Below are positions 1-7,208 of a stretch of DNA of 19,408 bases, piece after piece. The notes beneath the pieces were generated by a model that had not been told where the DNA came from, did no database searches, and saw nothing but the letters and a program-made list of their open reading frames with translations. Position numbers and translations under genes: made by a program. The DNA comes from an uncultured Leptotrichia sp. (GTDB taxonomy: Bacteria > Fusobacteriota > Fusobacteriia > Fusobacteriales > Leptotrichiaceae). The stretch covers positions 1 to 19,408 of the forward strand of contig CALIJH010000013.1 of assembly GCA_938017765.1 (NCBI GenBank), written 5' to 3'. Within the stretch, counting starts at the first letter, position 1, and each line of letters begins with the position of its first letter.

Positions 1-100
1 TAAAATCTAATAATTATAGGAAATATTAAAATTAAAAATATTAAATAAAAAAATTGAAATCATAATTTTCAAATATTTATGAAGAGAAAGGAATAAAAAA

Positions 101-598
101 ATGGAAAATTTCAGATTTTTAAAAGGTGCCAAAATGATACATCCTACGACAGGAATAACACTGGAATATCTGGATAAATCCAATGCGGTATGTTTTGTGC
201 TTTTTAATGAAACGAAAGAAAAAGTAATACTTGTAAAACAGTTTAGACCCGGACCTAAAGATTATACACTGGAAGTAGTCGCAGGATTAATAGATGATGG
301 AGAAAGTCCTAAAACAGCAGCTTTTAGAGAGTTGAGAGAAGAAACGGGGTATACAAAAAAAGATATAACGGATTTTAAAGAATTAAAAAAAGGTCTGTTT
401 GTATCTCCCGGATACACGACTGAAAATCTCTATTTTTTCAGTGCAAGACTGAAATCCGATTCGATAGAACCGAAAGAGCTTTCTTTGGATGAAGGAGAAG
501 AGCTTGAAGTAAAATGGATTAAAGTCAAAGATGTAGTAAAAAAGTCCAATGATATGAAAACATTATTCGGAGTTACTTATTTTTCAAAATCAGAATAA
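101..598 (+). CDS. Nudix hydrolase, probable ADP-ribose pyrophosphatase
   Basis: This 165-residue cytoplasmic protein carries a complete Nudix box, GX5EX7REUXEEXGU, running from G62 to Y84. R76, E77, E80 and E81 are the metal-binding and catalytic core. The family cleaves nucleoside diphosphates linked to another moiety. Here the preceding V-V-A-G, the short size and the fold order resemble the ADP-ribose pyrophosphatase (NudF) subfamily, which yields AMP and ribose 5-phosphate. A VSPGYTTE stretch lies about 18 residues after the box, at 101-108. A proline or a G-Y pair in this position is common in ADP-ribose hydrolases. The start is supported by AGAAAGGA 10 bases upstream. It is the first of three same-strand genes, followed after 83 bases by a small membrane protein. 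The exact substrate cannot be read from sequence. The Nudix assignment is certain and the ADP-ribose specificity is likely. Confidence 0.9.
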   Translation: MENFRFLKGAKMIHPTTGITLEYLDKSNAVCFVLFNETKEKVILVKQFRPGPKDYTLEVVAGLIDDGESPKTAAFRELREETGYTKKDITDFKELKKGLFVSPGYTTENLYFFSARLKSDSIEPKELSLDEGEELEVKWIKVKDVVKKSNDMKTLFGVTYFSKSE

Positions 599-681
599 CT
601 GAAAAAGAATAAAAATTAAAAAAACAAAAATTGAAAAAAATGAAGTTTTAAGAGTAAACACATATTAAAGAGAGGTTAATA

Positions 682-1104
682 ATGAATATATGGTTGCTTG
701 TGATTTTATATCTGGTTTTATATTTCCTTGCAAGGAAAATATGGAAAAATATAAAATTGAGCTTTGAAAAACTTGAAGAATTAAATGGAGAATTTATATA
801 TACATTTTTGAGGAGAATTTTTAAAAAAGAAGTTTATTTTAAACTGGAAGAAGTAAAAACTGTATTTTTCACAAGAATGATTATAAAAAATGATATGTTT
901 GGAAATTTAACCTTGTATATTGTGTTGGAAGATGATTATGCAATAAAACTTCAGAAAAAGGAAAATATTATATTATTTTTTAAAAGTTGTAAGGAAAATA
1001 ACTCCGAACTATATGAGAAATTTATAAAAAATGCACCAATGGGAATAAATATAACGGCGATAATGGATAGAGAGATAGAAAATTATAAAAACAAAAGAAA
1101 TTAA
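682..1104 (+). CDS. Small membrane-anchored protein of unknown function
   Basis: I do not recognise this 140-residue protein. It opens with one hydrophobic segment, residues 3-17, followed by a basic stretch (R18, K19, K22, K25). That pattern suggests a single N-terminal membrane anchor with the rest on the cytoplasmic side. The remainder is lysine-rich and alternates short beta-like runs (about 84-108) with a helical C-terminus. There are no cysteine pairs, catalytic triads or repeats. AGAGAGG precedes the ATG, and codon use matches the neighbours, so it is probably a real gene. Its stop codon lies next to the ribosome binding site of the metalloprotein gene 15 bases downstream, which suggests co-transcription. 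No function is proposed. Confidence 0.72.
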   Translation: MNIWLLVILYLVLYFLARKIWKNIKLSFEKLEELNGEFIYTFLRRIFKKEVYFKLEEVKTVFFTRMIIKNDMFGNLTLYIVLEDDYAIKLQKKENIILFFKSCKENNSELYEKFIKNAPMGINITAIMDREIENYKNKRN

Positions 1105-1119
1105 GGAGTAAGTATTTAA

Positions 1120-1809
1120 ATGAGAACTGAAAAAATTCTGGGATATGATGTTCACAGAAAAAAGGTAAAAAACATAAATTTAAGAATAAATCAGAGCATG
1201 GAAGTCTATATTTCAGCTCCTTTAAGTCTTCATACCAGTTACATAGAAAATTTTATCCGCTCAAAAGAAAGCTGGATAAAAAAAGTTATAAATAAAATAG
1301 AAGATGTAAAAACTCAACGGAAAGAATATGAGTATAAAACGGGAGAAATCCATAAATTAATGGGGAGAGAATACTTTCTGACAGTAAAAATGGGAAATAT
1401 AAACAGAGTTACTCTCAATAAAGAAACCGATGAAATAATACTTGTTACAAACAATGAAAATTTTGAAAATAAAAAGAAAATAATGAATAAATGGTATTTT
1501 GATTGTGCAAAGAAGATATTTCCCGATGTTATAAAAAAATGGCTTGAAATACTTGATGAAACAATAGAACATCTATCAATCAAACCGATGAAAACGAGAT
1601 GGGGTTCATGTAATCACAATAAAAGATATATAAATCTCAATACAGAACTTGTAAAAAGGACCCTTTTTGAGATAGAATATGTCGTTTTGCATGAACTTGC
1701 TCATCTGAAATATCCTAATCACGGAAAAGGTTTTTATAATTATGTTGAAAGTTATATGTCTGATTACAGAAAAGCCGAAAAGCTGTTAAATGCCAAGCAT
1801 TACTATTAA
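1120..1809 (+). CDS. YgjP/DUF45-type zinc metalloprotein
   Basis: The 229-residue product has the gluzincin-like motif HELAH at 191-195, with a further conserved histidine at H201 in YPNHGKGF. This gives the three-histidine zinc site typical of the YgjP (DUF45) family. The other family signature, MKTRWGSC, is at 157-164. The N-terminal half (about 10-110) is the usual beta-rich region beginning with VHRKKVKNINLRI. There is no signal peptide or membrane segment, so the protein is cytoplasmic. The family is related to SprT/M48 peptidases, but its substrates are poorly defined. The start is set by TAAGGAG directly before the ATG, overlapping the end of the preceding gene. The gene converges with mvaA, with only 20 bases between the two stop codons and no strong hairpin there. 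Family membership is secure, while biochemical activity remains inferred. Confidence 0.88.
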   Translation: MRTEKILGYDVHRKKVKNINLRINQSMEVYISAPLSLHTSYIENFIRSKESWIKKVINKIEDVKTQRKEYEYKTGEIHKLMGREYFLTVKMGNINRVTLNKETDEIILVTNNENFENKKKIMNKWYFDCAKKIFPDVIKKWLEILDETIEHLSIKPMKTRWGSCNHNKRYINLNTELVKRTLFEIEYVVLHELAHLKYPNHGKGFYNYVESYMSDYRKAEKLLNAKHYY

Positions 1810-1829
1810 AAATAATTGGTTAAATTTTT

Positions 1830-3149
1830 TTATTTTCTAATTTCTTCCAGTATCTTTCGGGCATTTTCCAAATTAATATAATTTGTTTTTAGAAGTTCCT
1901 GAACGACAGTTTCTATCTCATCATTTTTAGCTCCTGCAAAAAGTGCTAATGATTTTGCCTGCAATTTCATATGACCTTTTTGTATACCCGTTGTTACTAA
2001 AGCTTTTAAAGCTGCCAGATTTTGAGCAAGACCGACTGAAACGATGATTTCGGATAAAGTTTTTGCGTCAGGATTTTCTAAAATGTTACGAGCTGCCTTG
2101 ACAGTAGGATTAAGTCCTATAGAACCTCCGACAGAAGCTATAGGCATTGGAAGCGTAATCTCTCCTTTGAGTTTTTTATTTTCAGTGTCAAATTTCCATG
2201 TTGTAAGACCTTTATATGCTCCGTCTTTTGAAGCATAAGCGTGTCCGCCCGCTTCTATAGCTCTCCAGTCATTTCCGACAGCAATAACGGCGGCATCTAT
2301 ACCGTTGAAAATACCTTTATTATGAGTTGTTGCACGGTAAATATCCATTTTTGCAAATCTACCCGCAAGCTCAATTTTTTTAGCCGTATTTACAGCCTGT
2401 TTTTTATCATTACTTAAAAATTTAATATCAATTTCGCAAGATGAAGTTACGAGGGATTCGGTAGCATAGTTGGATAAAATACCCATAAGAGAAATCCCTC
2501 CGGTTATATTTTCAAGAAAGGGTTTTATTCCCTCAAGCATACTGTTCAGAATGTTTGCTCCCATTGCCTCTCTGACATCGACAGTCAGATAGACAGATAA
2601 AAATTCGATATCATCATTATTTTCAGCATATTTTTCAGGAAAATCCTTATTAGAAAAAATTTTTGTTTCAATATTTTCAGCTCCGCCACCTCTCACAACA
2701 ATAGAAGGGTAAGCTTCGTTAGCAGTTTTTAGGATTTCACTTTTATGTTCAAATATAATCTGTTCTGCTTTTTCAATATCTTTAATGTCATAAAGGACTA
2801 CCTGTCCTATCATTTTTCTGTTTACAACTTTTGCAGAAAAACCTCCCGAGCGATTTATTATTTTAGCTCCAAAACTGCATGCTGCAACTACCGATGGCTC
2901 TTCGGTAACCATAGGGACAGCATATTCTTTTCCATTAATAAGAAAATTCGGTGCAATACCGAAAGGCAAAGAAAAAGTTCCAAGACTGTTTTCAGACATT
3001 TTATCTGCAATTTCACAAGATAAAGTAATATTATTTTTTAGAATTTCAAAATATTCCTCATTTAGGAAATCATTTTCTTTCAGTTTTTTGATACGTTCAA
3101 TTCGACTCTTATTATGAAAACCGAGCCAAATATTTTTATTATTTTTCAT
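1830..3149 (-). CDS. mvaA: Hydroxymethylglutaryl-CoA reductase, class II
   Basis: This enzyme reduces HMG-CoA to mevalonate using two equivalents of NAD(P)H, the committed step of the mevalonate route to isopentenyl diphosphate. At 439 residues it has the bacterial class II length and no membrane domain. All catalytic residues line up with the class II enzyme of Pseudomonas mevalonii: E84 in TEEPSVVAA, K278 in THNKGI, D294 in GNDWRAIE, and H393 in KGHMKL near the C-terminus. The HMG-binding DVREAMGAN block is at 191-199, and the glycine-rich LPMPIASVGGSIGLNP segment is at 333-348. The start codon is preceded by AAAGGAAT. The gene follows mvaS with a gap of about 30 bases, so the two are almost certainly one transcript. 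Whether NADH or NADPH is preferred cannot be told from sequence. Confidence 0.96.
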   Translation of the reverse strand: MKNNKNIWLGFHNKSRIERIKKLKENDFLNEEYFEILKNNITLSCEIADKMSENSLGTFSLPFGIAPNFLINGKEYAVPMVTEEPSVVAACSFGAKIINRSGGFSAKVVNRKMIGQVVLYDIKDIEKAEQIIFEHKSEILKTANEAYPSIVVRGGGAENIETKIFSNKDFPEKYAENNDDIEFLSVYLTVDVREAMGANILNSMLEGIKPFLENITGGISLMGILSNYATESLVTSSCEIDIKFLSNDKKQAVNTAKKIELAGRFAKMDIYRATTHNKGIFNGIDAAVIAVGNDWRAIEAGGHAYASKDGAYKGLTTWKFDTENKKLKGEITLPMPIASVGGSIGLNPTVKAARNILENPDAKTLSEIIVSVGLAQNLAALKALVTTGIQKGHMKLQAKSLALFAGAKNDEIETVVQELLKTNYINLENARKILEEIRK

Positions 3150-3179
3150 AAAATTATTCCTTTATTATTTCAGGTTATG

Positions 3180-4349
3180 TTATCTTGGATTATATTTATA
3201 AATTCTTTTATGATTTTCTATTTTTTTTAAGGAAAATAGACTGTTATCGTCAGGAAATTCAAAATTACCGTTTTCATCCGGAGAAATTTTCTCAAAAAAC
3301 ATTTTTTCATATTCTTCGATTGATAATCTATGACGTCTGTAAAACTCATCATTTCTATCACTACGTAGATTGTTTTTAAAATTTTCAGCTAAAGTTCCGC
3401 TAAATATTTCACATACGGCACCACTACCGTAACTGTATAAGGCAATATTATCTCCGCCTTTAAGAGTCAGACTGTTTTCAAGTAATGACAGCAAACCTAA
3501 ATAAAGTGAACCTGTATATATATTTCCAATTCTGCGGCTATAAATTATGGAACTGTCGAAATTATCCAGTAATTCGGCTTTCAAAGTTTTATCTGTAGAT
3601 TTCGGTAGCAGCGAATGAAGCCCTTTGAGACCCAGTTTAGGATAGGGAAGATGAAAACAGAATGCTGCAAAGTTTTCCAAAGTTTTATTGTTTCTTTTGG
3701 AATATTCTTCCCAAGTTGTAACTAAACAGTCAAGGTACTGTTTTGCAGAAAAATGTCCGTCTACATAGGGATATTCAGAGTAATTGGGTCGCCAGAAATC
3801 CATAATATCCCGTGTCTGGTAAACGTTGTCATCATTTAAAATAAGAATGGAGGGATTTTTCTTTATGAGCATTGCACAGCCTCCTGCTCCCTGTGTGGAT
3901 TCCCCTGATGAATTTATACCGTATTTTGCTATATCCGCAGCAATTACCAGAACGGACGAATCAGGATTTTTTTCTATGTGATTTTTAGCAAAAGAAAGTC
4001 CAGCAGTAGCACCGTAACATGCTTCCTTGATTTCGACAGAACGGGCAAAAGGCTGTATTTTCAGCAAATTATGAATAAATACCGAAGCGGCTTTGCTCTG
4101 GTCAATGCCTGATTCTGTACAGAAAATTATCATATCTATATTTTCTCTGTCCTCATCATTCAGAAATTCATAAGCAGCAGTAGCCCCAAGTGTTACTACA
4201 TCCTGACTGGAAGGAGAGATACTCATTTCAATCTGCATAAGTCCTTTTGTAAATTTGTTCGGACTTACATTTCTTCCTACAGCCAAGTCCTCAATATTTA
4301 AATAATATTTGGGCATTGCAAATCCGATTTTATCAATTCCTATTTTCAT
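3180..4349 (-). CDS. mvaS: Hydroxymethylglutaryl-CoA synthase
   Basis: This thiolase-fold enzyme condenses acetyl-CoA with acetoacetyl-CoA to HMG-CoA, feeding the reductase encoded downstream. The 389 residues match the bacterial family length. The catalytic residues fall at the same numbers as in the Staphylococcus aureus enzyme as I recall it: E79 in CTESGIDQ, the acyl-carrying C111 in EACYGATA, and H233 in CFHLPYPKLG. The glycine-rich SYGSGAVCE segment near 307-314 closes the active site. AGGAAAGG lies shortly upstream of the ATG, and a candidate extended -10 promoter sits about 63 bases above the start. It is the first gene of a two-gene mvaS-mvaA operon. The later pathway genes (mevalonate kinase and onward) are not in this window. 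Confidence 0.96.
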   Translation of the reverse strand: MKIGIDKIGFAMPKYYLNIEDLAVGRNVSPNKFTKGLMQIEMSISPSSQDVVTLGATAAYEFLNDEDRENIDMIIFCTESGIDQSKAASVFIHNLLKIQPFARSVEIKEACYGATAGLSFAKNHIEKNPDSSVLVIAADIAKYGINSSGESTQGAGGCAMLIKKNPSILILNDDNVYQTRDIMDFWRPNYSEYPYVDGHFSAKQYLDCLVTTWEEYSKRNNKTLENFAAFCFHLPYPKLGLKGLHSLLPKSTDKTLKAELLDNFDSSIIYSRRIGNIYTGSLYLGLLSLLENSLTLKGGDNIALYSYGSGAVCEIFSGTLAENFKNNLRSDRNDEFYRRHRLSIEEYEKMFFEKISPDENGNFEFPDDNSLFSLKKIENHKRIYKYNPR

Positions 4350-4411
4350 TTATATGCCTTTCCTGTTTTAATAGTATTATTAAATTTGTCAGATTTTAAT
4401 TTTTCTATAAA

Positions 4412-4440
4412 ATCATACCATAAAAACACAAAATTTTAAA
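4412..4440 (-). promoter_or_regulatory. Candidate promoter of the mvaS-mvaA operon
   Basis: On the minus strand, TATGAT forms a -10 preceded by TGG, an extended -10. A TTTAAA -35-like hexamer stands 17 bases upstream. Transcription would start near 4405, giving a leader of about 55 bases before mvaS. The -35 match is only four of six, so the extended -10 carries most of the support. Confidence 0.5.
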
Positions 4441-4517
4441 GTATATTATTTTTTTAAAATCAAAGATATTTTTTGAAACAATCTTTAATCAAATAAAATT
4501 TTAATAAATATTTATAA

Positions 4518-4546
4518 TTAAAAACTAATACTATATATGTTATACT
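4518..4546 (+). promoter_or_regulatory. Candidate promoter of pepO
   Basis: TATACT is a good -10 preceded by TGT, an extended -10. TTAAAA lies 17 bases upstream as a four-of-six -35. The predicted start near 4553 leaves an unusually long leader of about 127 bases, which contains two hairpins. Confidence 0.5.
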
Positions 4547-4564
4547 ATAAATATACTGGAAAAA

Positions 4565-4610
4565 ACAGAATAAATAAGAGCATATAAATTAATCGGATTG
4601 TTTATTCTGT
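4565..4610 (+). repeat. Leader hairpin 1 of pepO (inverted repeat)
   Basis: ACAGAATAAATAA at 4565-4577 pairs with TTGTTTATTCTGT at 4598-4610. The first ten bases on the outer side are a perfect inverted repeat, and one internal T-G pair extends the stem to 13 bp. The loop is 20 bases. As DNA it could be an operator, and as RNA a stable leader stem. It is not followed by a T-run, so it is not a simple terminator. Confidence 0.65.
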
Positions 4611-4615
4611 AAATA

Positions 4616-4649
4616 TAGTATATGTTATTGGAGTGAATAATATATACTA
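4616..4649 (+). repeat. Leader hairpin 2 of pepO with GGAGTG loop
   Basis: TAGTATATGTTATT at 4616-4629 pairs with AATAATATATACTA at 4636-4649 over 14 bp with a single G-U wobble. The six-base loop is GGAGTG, a Shine-Dalgarno-like sequence displayed on a stem 30 bases before the real start codon. The stem begins six bases after the end of hairpin 1. Confidence 0.65.
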
Positions 4650-4679
4650 AAAATAAAATATAAAGAAAGGATTTGAATT

Positions 4680-6782
4680 ATGAGAAAATTATTAGTAATT
4701 TCACTATTTTTAGTATGTATGGGAATAACTTATAATACTGAAAAATCTAAAAACAGTAAAAATGCTGTTCAGAATACTGAAAAAAAAGTAAGTGAAAAGA
4801 ATGAGGATAAAAATACAACAACTTATAAGGGAGATAAAGAACTTGTAAAAGATTTAAGTAAAAATATAAAAGCTCAGGATGATTTTTATAAATTTATAAA
4901 TGAAAACTGGGAAAAAAGAACACAAATTCCTTCTACAAAACCTGCTTGGGGTTCATTTACGGAATTATTTGAAAAAAATCAGGATTTTTTGAAAGAAATG
5001 ATTAACGGGTTGAAAAAGAAAAAATTATCTGAAAATTCAGATGAAAAAAAGATACTGGCTCTTTATAATTCTTATTCTGATATGAAAAGAAGAAATAAAG
5101 AAGGGATTTCTCCCCTGAAAAAAGATTTGGATAGAATAAATGCCATAAAAAATATAAAAGATTTTGAAAAATATACAATAGAAGTTACGAAAGAAGGAGG
5201 AGGAACTTTATACAGCTGGGGAGTAGGACCGGATTTAAATTCATCCAAAGATAATGCTGTTTATCTTGGTTCAGCAGGATTAGGGCTTTCAAAGGATTAT
5301 TATCAAAAAGAAACGGAAGAAAATAAAAAGATTATTCAGGAATATACAAAATATATCAGTGATATGTTAAGTTATTTGGGAGAAAAAAATACGGAAGAAA
5401 AAGCAAAAAAAATAGTTGAATTTGAAAAACAAATGGCGAAAACGCTTCTTACAAATGAGGAAAGCCATGACATAAAAAAAAGAAATAACCCAAGAAAAGT
5501 AGATGAACTGTCAAAAATAGTTAAAAACATCGATTTGAAAAATTATTTGAAACAGTCGGGAGTAAATACTGACAAAGTTATTATTTCGCAGCTGAAATAC
5601 TATGAAAATCTGGATAAGTTTTTAAATGATACAAATATGGATATAATAAAAGATTACTTGAAGTTTCATTTGATTTCTTCGGCTTCGGGATTATTATCAG
5701 ATAAACTCGCAGAAAGAAAATTTGCATTTTATGGAAAATACTTAAACGGTCAAAAAGAAAGAGAAATTCTTGAAAAAAGAGCGTTAAATTTTGTAAGCGG
5801 AACATTGGGAGAAATGGTCGGAAAAGTTTATGTGGAACAGAAATTTCCACCCGAAGCCAAAGAAAATGCGAAAGAAATGGTAAGTTATATTTTCAAAGCA
5901 TTCAGAAACAGAATAGAAAATCTCACATGGATGAGTAGTGAAACTAAGAAAAAAGCCCTTGAAAAATTAGGAAAAGTAACAGTAAAAATAGGATATCCTG
6001 ATAAATGGCGTAATTTTGATGAATTAATTATAAATGAAAAGGATAATTTATATACACAGCTCGAAGGTATATCCAAATGGAGCTATAAGGAAGAGCTGAA
6101 AAAAGTAGGAAAACCTGTGGACAAAACAGAATGGTTCATGAGTGCAAATACTGTAAATGCCTACTATTCTCCTACAGGTAATGAGATAGTATTTCCTGCG
6201 GGAATATTGCAGTTCCCTTTCTATGATTATAAGGATTTAGGTCCGGGAAGCAATTTCGGAGGAATAGGAGCAGTTATAGGTCATGAAATTACGCATGGAT
6301 TTGATGTATCAGGAGCAAATTTTGACGGAGACGGTAATGTGAAAGACTGGTGGAGTAAAGAGGACAAAAAGAAATTTGATACAGTTACGGAAAAATTGGC
6401 AGAGCAGTTTTCAGGATATTCTGTTGCCCCTAATGTAAATGTAAACGGTAAATTTACATTAACTGAAAATATAGCGGATCTTGGAGGAGTAAATATAGCT
6501 TTTGATGCGTTGCAACTATATTTAAAAGATCATCCTGAAAAAAATATAAAGGAAAACGGATATACTCAAAATGAGTTATTCTTTATGAATTTTGGAAGAA
6601 TATGGAGACAGAAAGCAACGGAAGAATATCTAAAAAATCTTGTAAAATCTGACCCTCATTCTCCTAATTATTTCCGTGTAAATGGACTTCTTATAAATAT
6701 TGATGCTTTCCATGATACGTTTAAAACTAAAAAAGGGGATAAACTGTACAAAGAACCAAAAGACAGAATAAAAATATGGTAA
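4680..6782 (+). CDS. pepO: M13 family zinc endopeptidase (PepO/neprilysin type), exported
   Basis: This 700-residue protein belongs to the M13 metallopeptidases, which cut short peptides of up to about 40 residues. The zinc site is HEITH at 535-539 (ligands H535 and H539, catalytic E536), with third ligand E597 in ENIAD at 597-601. The substrate-binding NAYYSP is at 493-498, the SDPHSPNYFRVNG block is at 657-669, and the chain ends in IW as is usual for the family. Residues 1-18 form a hydrophobic signal segment after MRK. A cysteine at position 13 follows V rather than G, A or S, so it is a poor lipobox. Residues 20-60 are a lysine- and asparagine-rich linker. The enzyme therefore probably acts in the periplasm or at the cell surface. 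The start is preceded by GAAAGGA. It is transcribed alone from a structured leader. Confidence 0.93.
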   Translation: MRKLLVISLFLVCMGITYNTEKSKNSKNAVQNTEKKVSEKNEDKNTTTYKGDKELVKDLSKNIKAQDDFYKFINENWEKRTQIPSTKPAWGSFTELFEKNQDFLKEMINGLKKKKLSENSDEKKILALYNSYSDMKRRNKEGISPLKKDLDRINAIKNIKDFEKYTIEVTKEGGGTLYSWGVGPDLNSSKDNAVYLGSAGLGLSKDYYQKETEENKKIIQEYTKYISDMLSYLGEKNTEEKAKKIVEFEKQMAKTLLTNEESHDIKKRNNPRKVDELSKIVKNIDLKNYLKQSGVNTDKVIISQLKYYENLDKFLNDTNMDIIKDYLKFHLISSASGLLSDKLAERKFAFYGKYLNGQKEREILEKRALNFVSGTLGEMVGKVYVEQKFPPEAKENAKEMVSYIFKAFRNRIENLTWMSSETKKKALEKLGKVTVKIGYPDKWRNFDELIINEKDNLYTQLEGISKWSYKEELKKVGKPVDKTEWFMSANTVNAYYSPTGNEIVFPAGILQFPFYDYKDLGPGSNFGGIGAVIGHEITHGFDVSGANFDGDGNVKDWWSKEDKKKFDTVTEKLAEQFSGYSVAPNVNVNGKFTLTENIADLGGVNIAFDALQLYLKDHPEKNIKENGYTQNELFFMNFGRIWRQKATEEYLKNLVKSDPHSPNYFRVNGLLINIDAFHDTFKTKKGDKLYKEPKDRIKIW

Positions 6783-6799
6783 AATTTTAAAAAATCTTA

Positions 6800-6828
6800 T
6801 TGCAAAAAAATATAAAATAGTGTAAAAT
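6800..6828 (+). promoter_or_regulatory. Promoter of tRNA-Leu
   Basis: TTGCAA and TAAAAT are separated by 17 bases. The -10 ends ten bases before the mature 5' end of the tRNA, so transcription would begin only a few bases upstream of it. The position supports independent expression of the tRNA rather than read-through from pepO. Confidence 0.6.
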
Positions 6829-6838
6829 AACAAAGGAT

Positions 6839-6922
6839 GCGAGTGTGGTGGAACGGTAGACACGCTGTTTTCAGGGAGCAGTGGCAATAGCCGTGTGGGT
6901 TCAAATCCCACCACTCGCACCA
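6839..6922 (+). tRNA. tRNA-Leu, anticodon CAG
   Basis: A full class II cloverleaf can be folded. The acceptor stem is GCGAGTG/CACTCGC. The three-base-pair D stem is GTG/CAC with loop GAACGGTAGA. The anticodon stem is CTGTT/AGCAG with loop TTCAGGG, which places anticodon CAG at 6872-6874. The long variable arm has stem GGC/GCC. The T stem is GTGGG/CCCAC with loop TTCAAAT. Discriminator A and an encoded CCA complete the gene. The long variable arm and A73 fit leucine. It reads CTG, which is not rare in these genes despite the AT bias. Confidence 0.96.
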
Positions 6923-7208
6923 TTTGAGAAAATAAGAGCTTGATAATATATAACAAAAACTAAAAATCGAAAAAAATACTTTTGCCAACAAATTTATCAA
7001 CAAAAACGATAAATGTCGAAAATAAAAGAAATAAATATATTTTTGCAATGTCTAAAATGGTATATTACTCAAATATAAATATATCTGATAAATTTTAAAA
7101 GAGGCGTAAGCCTCTTTTATTTTTAGTTATCTTTTTTTTCCAATAAAAATAATATTTATTAAAAAATTTCAAATTTGAATGTATCTATTATAGTATTTAT
7201 TTATCATT
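6923..7208. other. Intergenic region between tRNA-Leu and lacZ
   Basis: No gene is apparent in these 286 AT-rich bases. They contain the bidirectional terminator hairpin, a perfect 12-base palindrome TTCAAATTTGAA at 7168-7179 just past the lacZ stop, and an extended -10-like TGGTATATT at 7058-7066 without a credible -35. Confidence 0.6.
7097..7125. terminator. Bidirectional intrinsic terminator
   Basis: AAAAGAGGC and GCCTCTTTT form a perfect 9-bp stem closed by a GTAA tetraloop. ATTTTT follows on the plus strand, and TTTTAAAATTT results on the minus strand. It lies between convergent transcription units and probably stops both the tRNA transcript and the lacZ operon. The plus-strand T-run is the stronger one. 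Confidence 0.85.

Larger units (their letters stand above)
4350..4679. promoter_or_regulatory. Divergent control region between mvaS and pepO
   Basis: This 330-base AT-rich stretch contains no convincing gene. It holds a candidate promoter on each strand and the leaders of both genes. On the mvaS side, the predicted leader contains a short AT-only hairpin (TTTAATA/TATTAAA with a 4-base loop at 4367-4384) just before the ribosome binding site. On the pepO side, the leader contains two longer hairpins, listed separately. The middle (about 4441-4515) is low-complexity AT sequence that I cannot interpret. Confidence 0.7.

Noticed and set aside
1..100. Promoter or gene end left of the Nudix gene
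   Set aside because: TTGAAA at 54-59 has only TATGAA at 18 bases, which would start transcription inside the ribosome binding site. The stretch is too short and AT-rich for a firm call.
1314..1583. Minus-strand frames inside the YgjP-type gene
   Set aside because: They are shadows of a well-supported conserved gene on the plus strand, rich in F, S and I as expected for antisense of AT-rich coding sequence.
1807..1835. Possible terminator between the convergent YgjP-type gene and mvaA
   Set aside because: There is a T-run, but the AT-only arms do not match without bulges, so no credible stem can be drawn.
2745..3023. Plus-strand frame inside mvaA
   Set aside because: It is antisense to conserved HMG-CoA reductase motifs and lacks start signals.
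4462..4486. AAAGAT/ATCTTT inverted repeat between the divergent promoters
   Set aside because: The arms are only six bases long in AT-rich DNA, with no extension on either side, so it is not distinguishable from background.
6630..7048. Two overlapping minus-strand reading frames across the tRNA and the end of pepO
   Set aside because: They run antisense through the tRNA-Leu gene and through conserved M13 codons, and have no ribosome binding site. The apparent protein sequence is the reverse complement of the tRNA.
7168..7179. Perfect palindrome TTCAAATTTGAA after lacZ
   Set aside because: The possible hairpin has only four pairs around AATT. It could be a weak terminator on the minus strand, but such AT palindromes are frequent by chance here, and the 9-bp hairpin further on is a better terminator.
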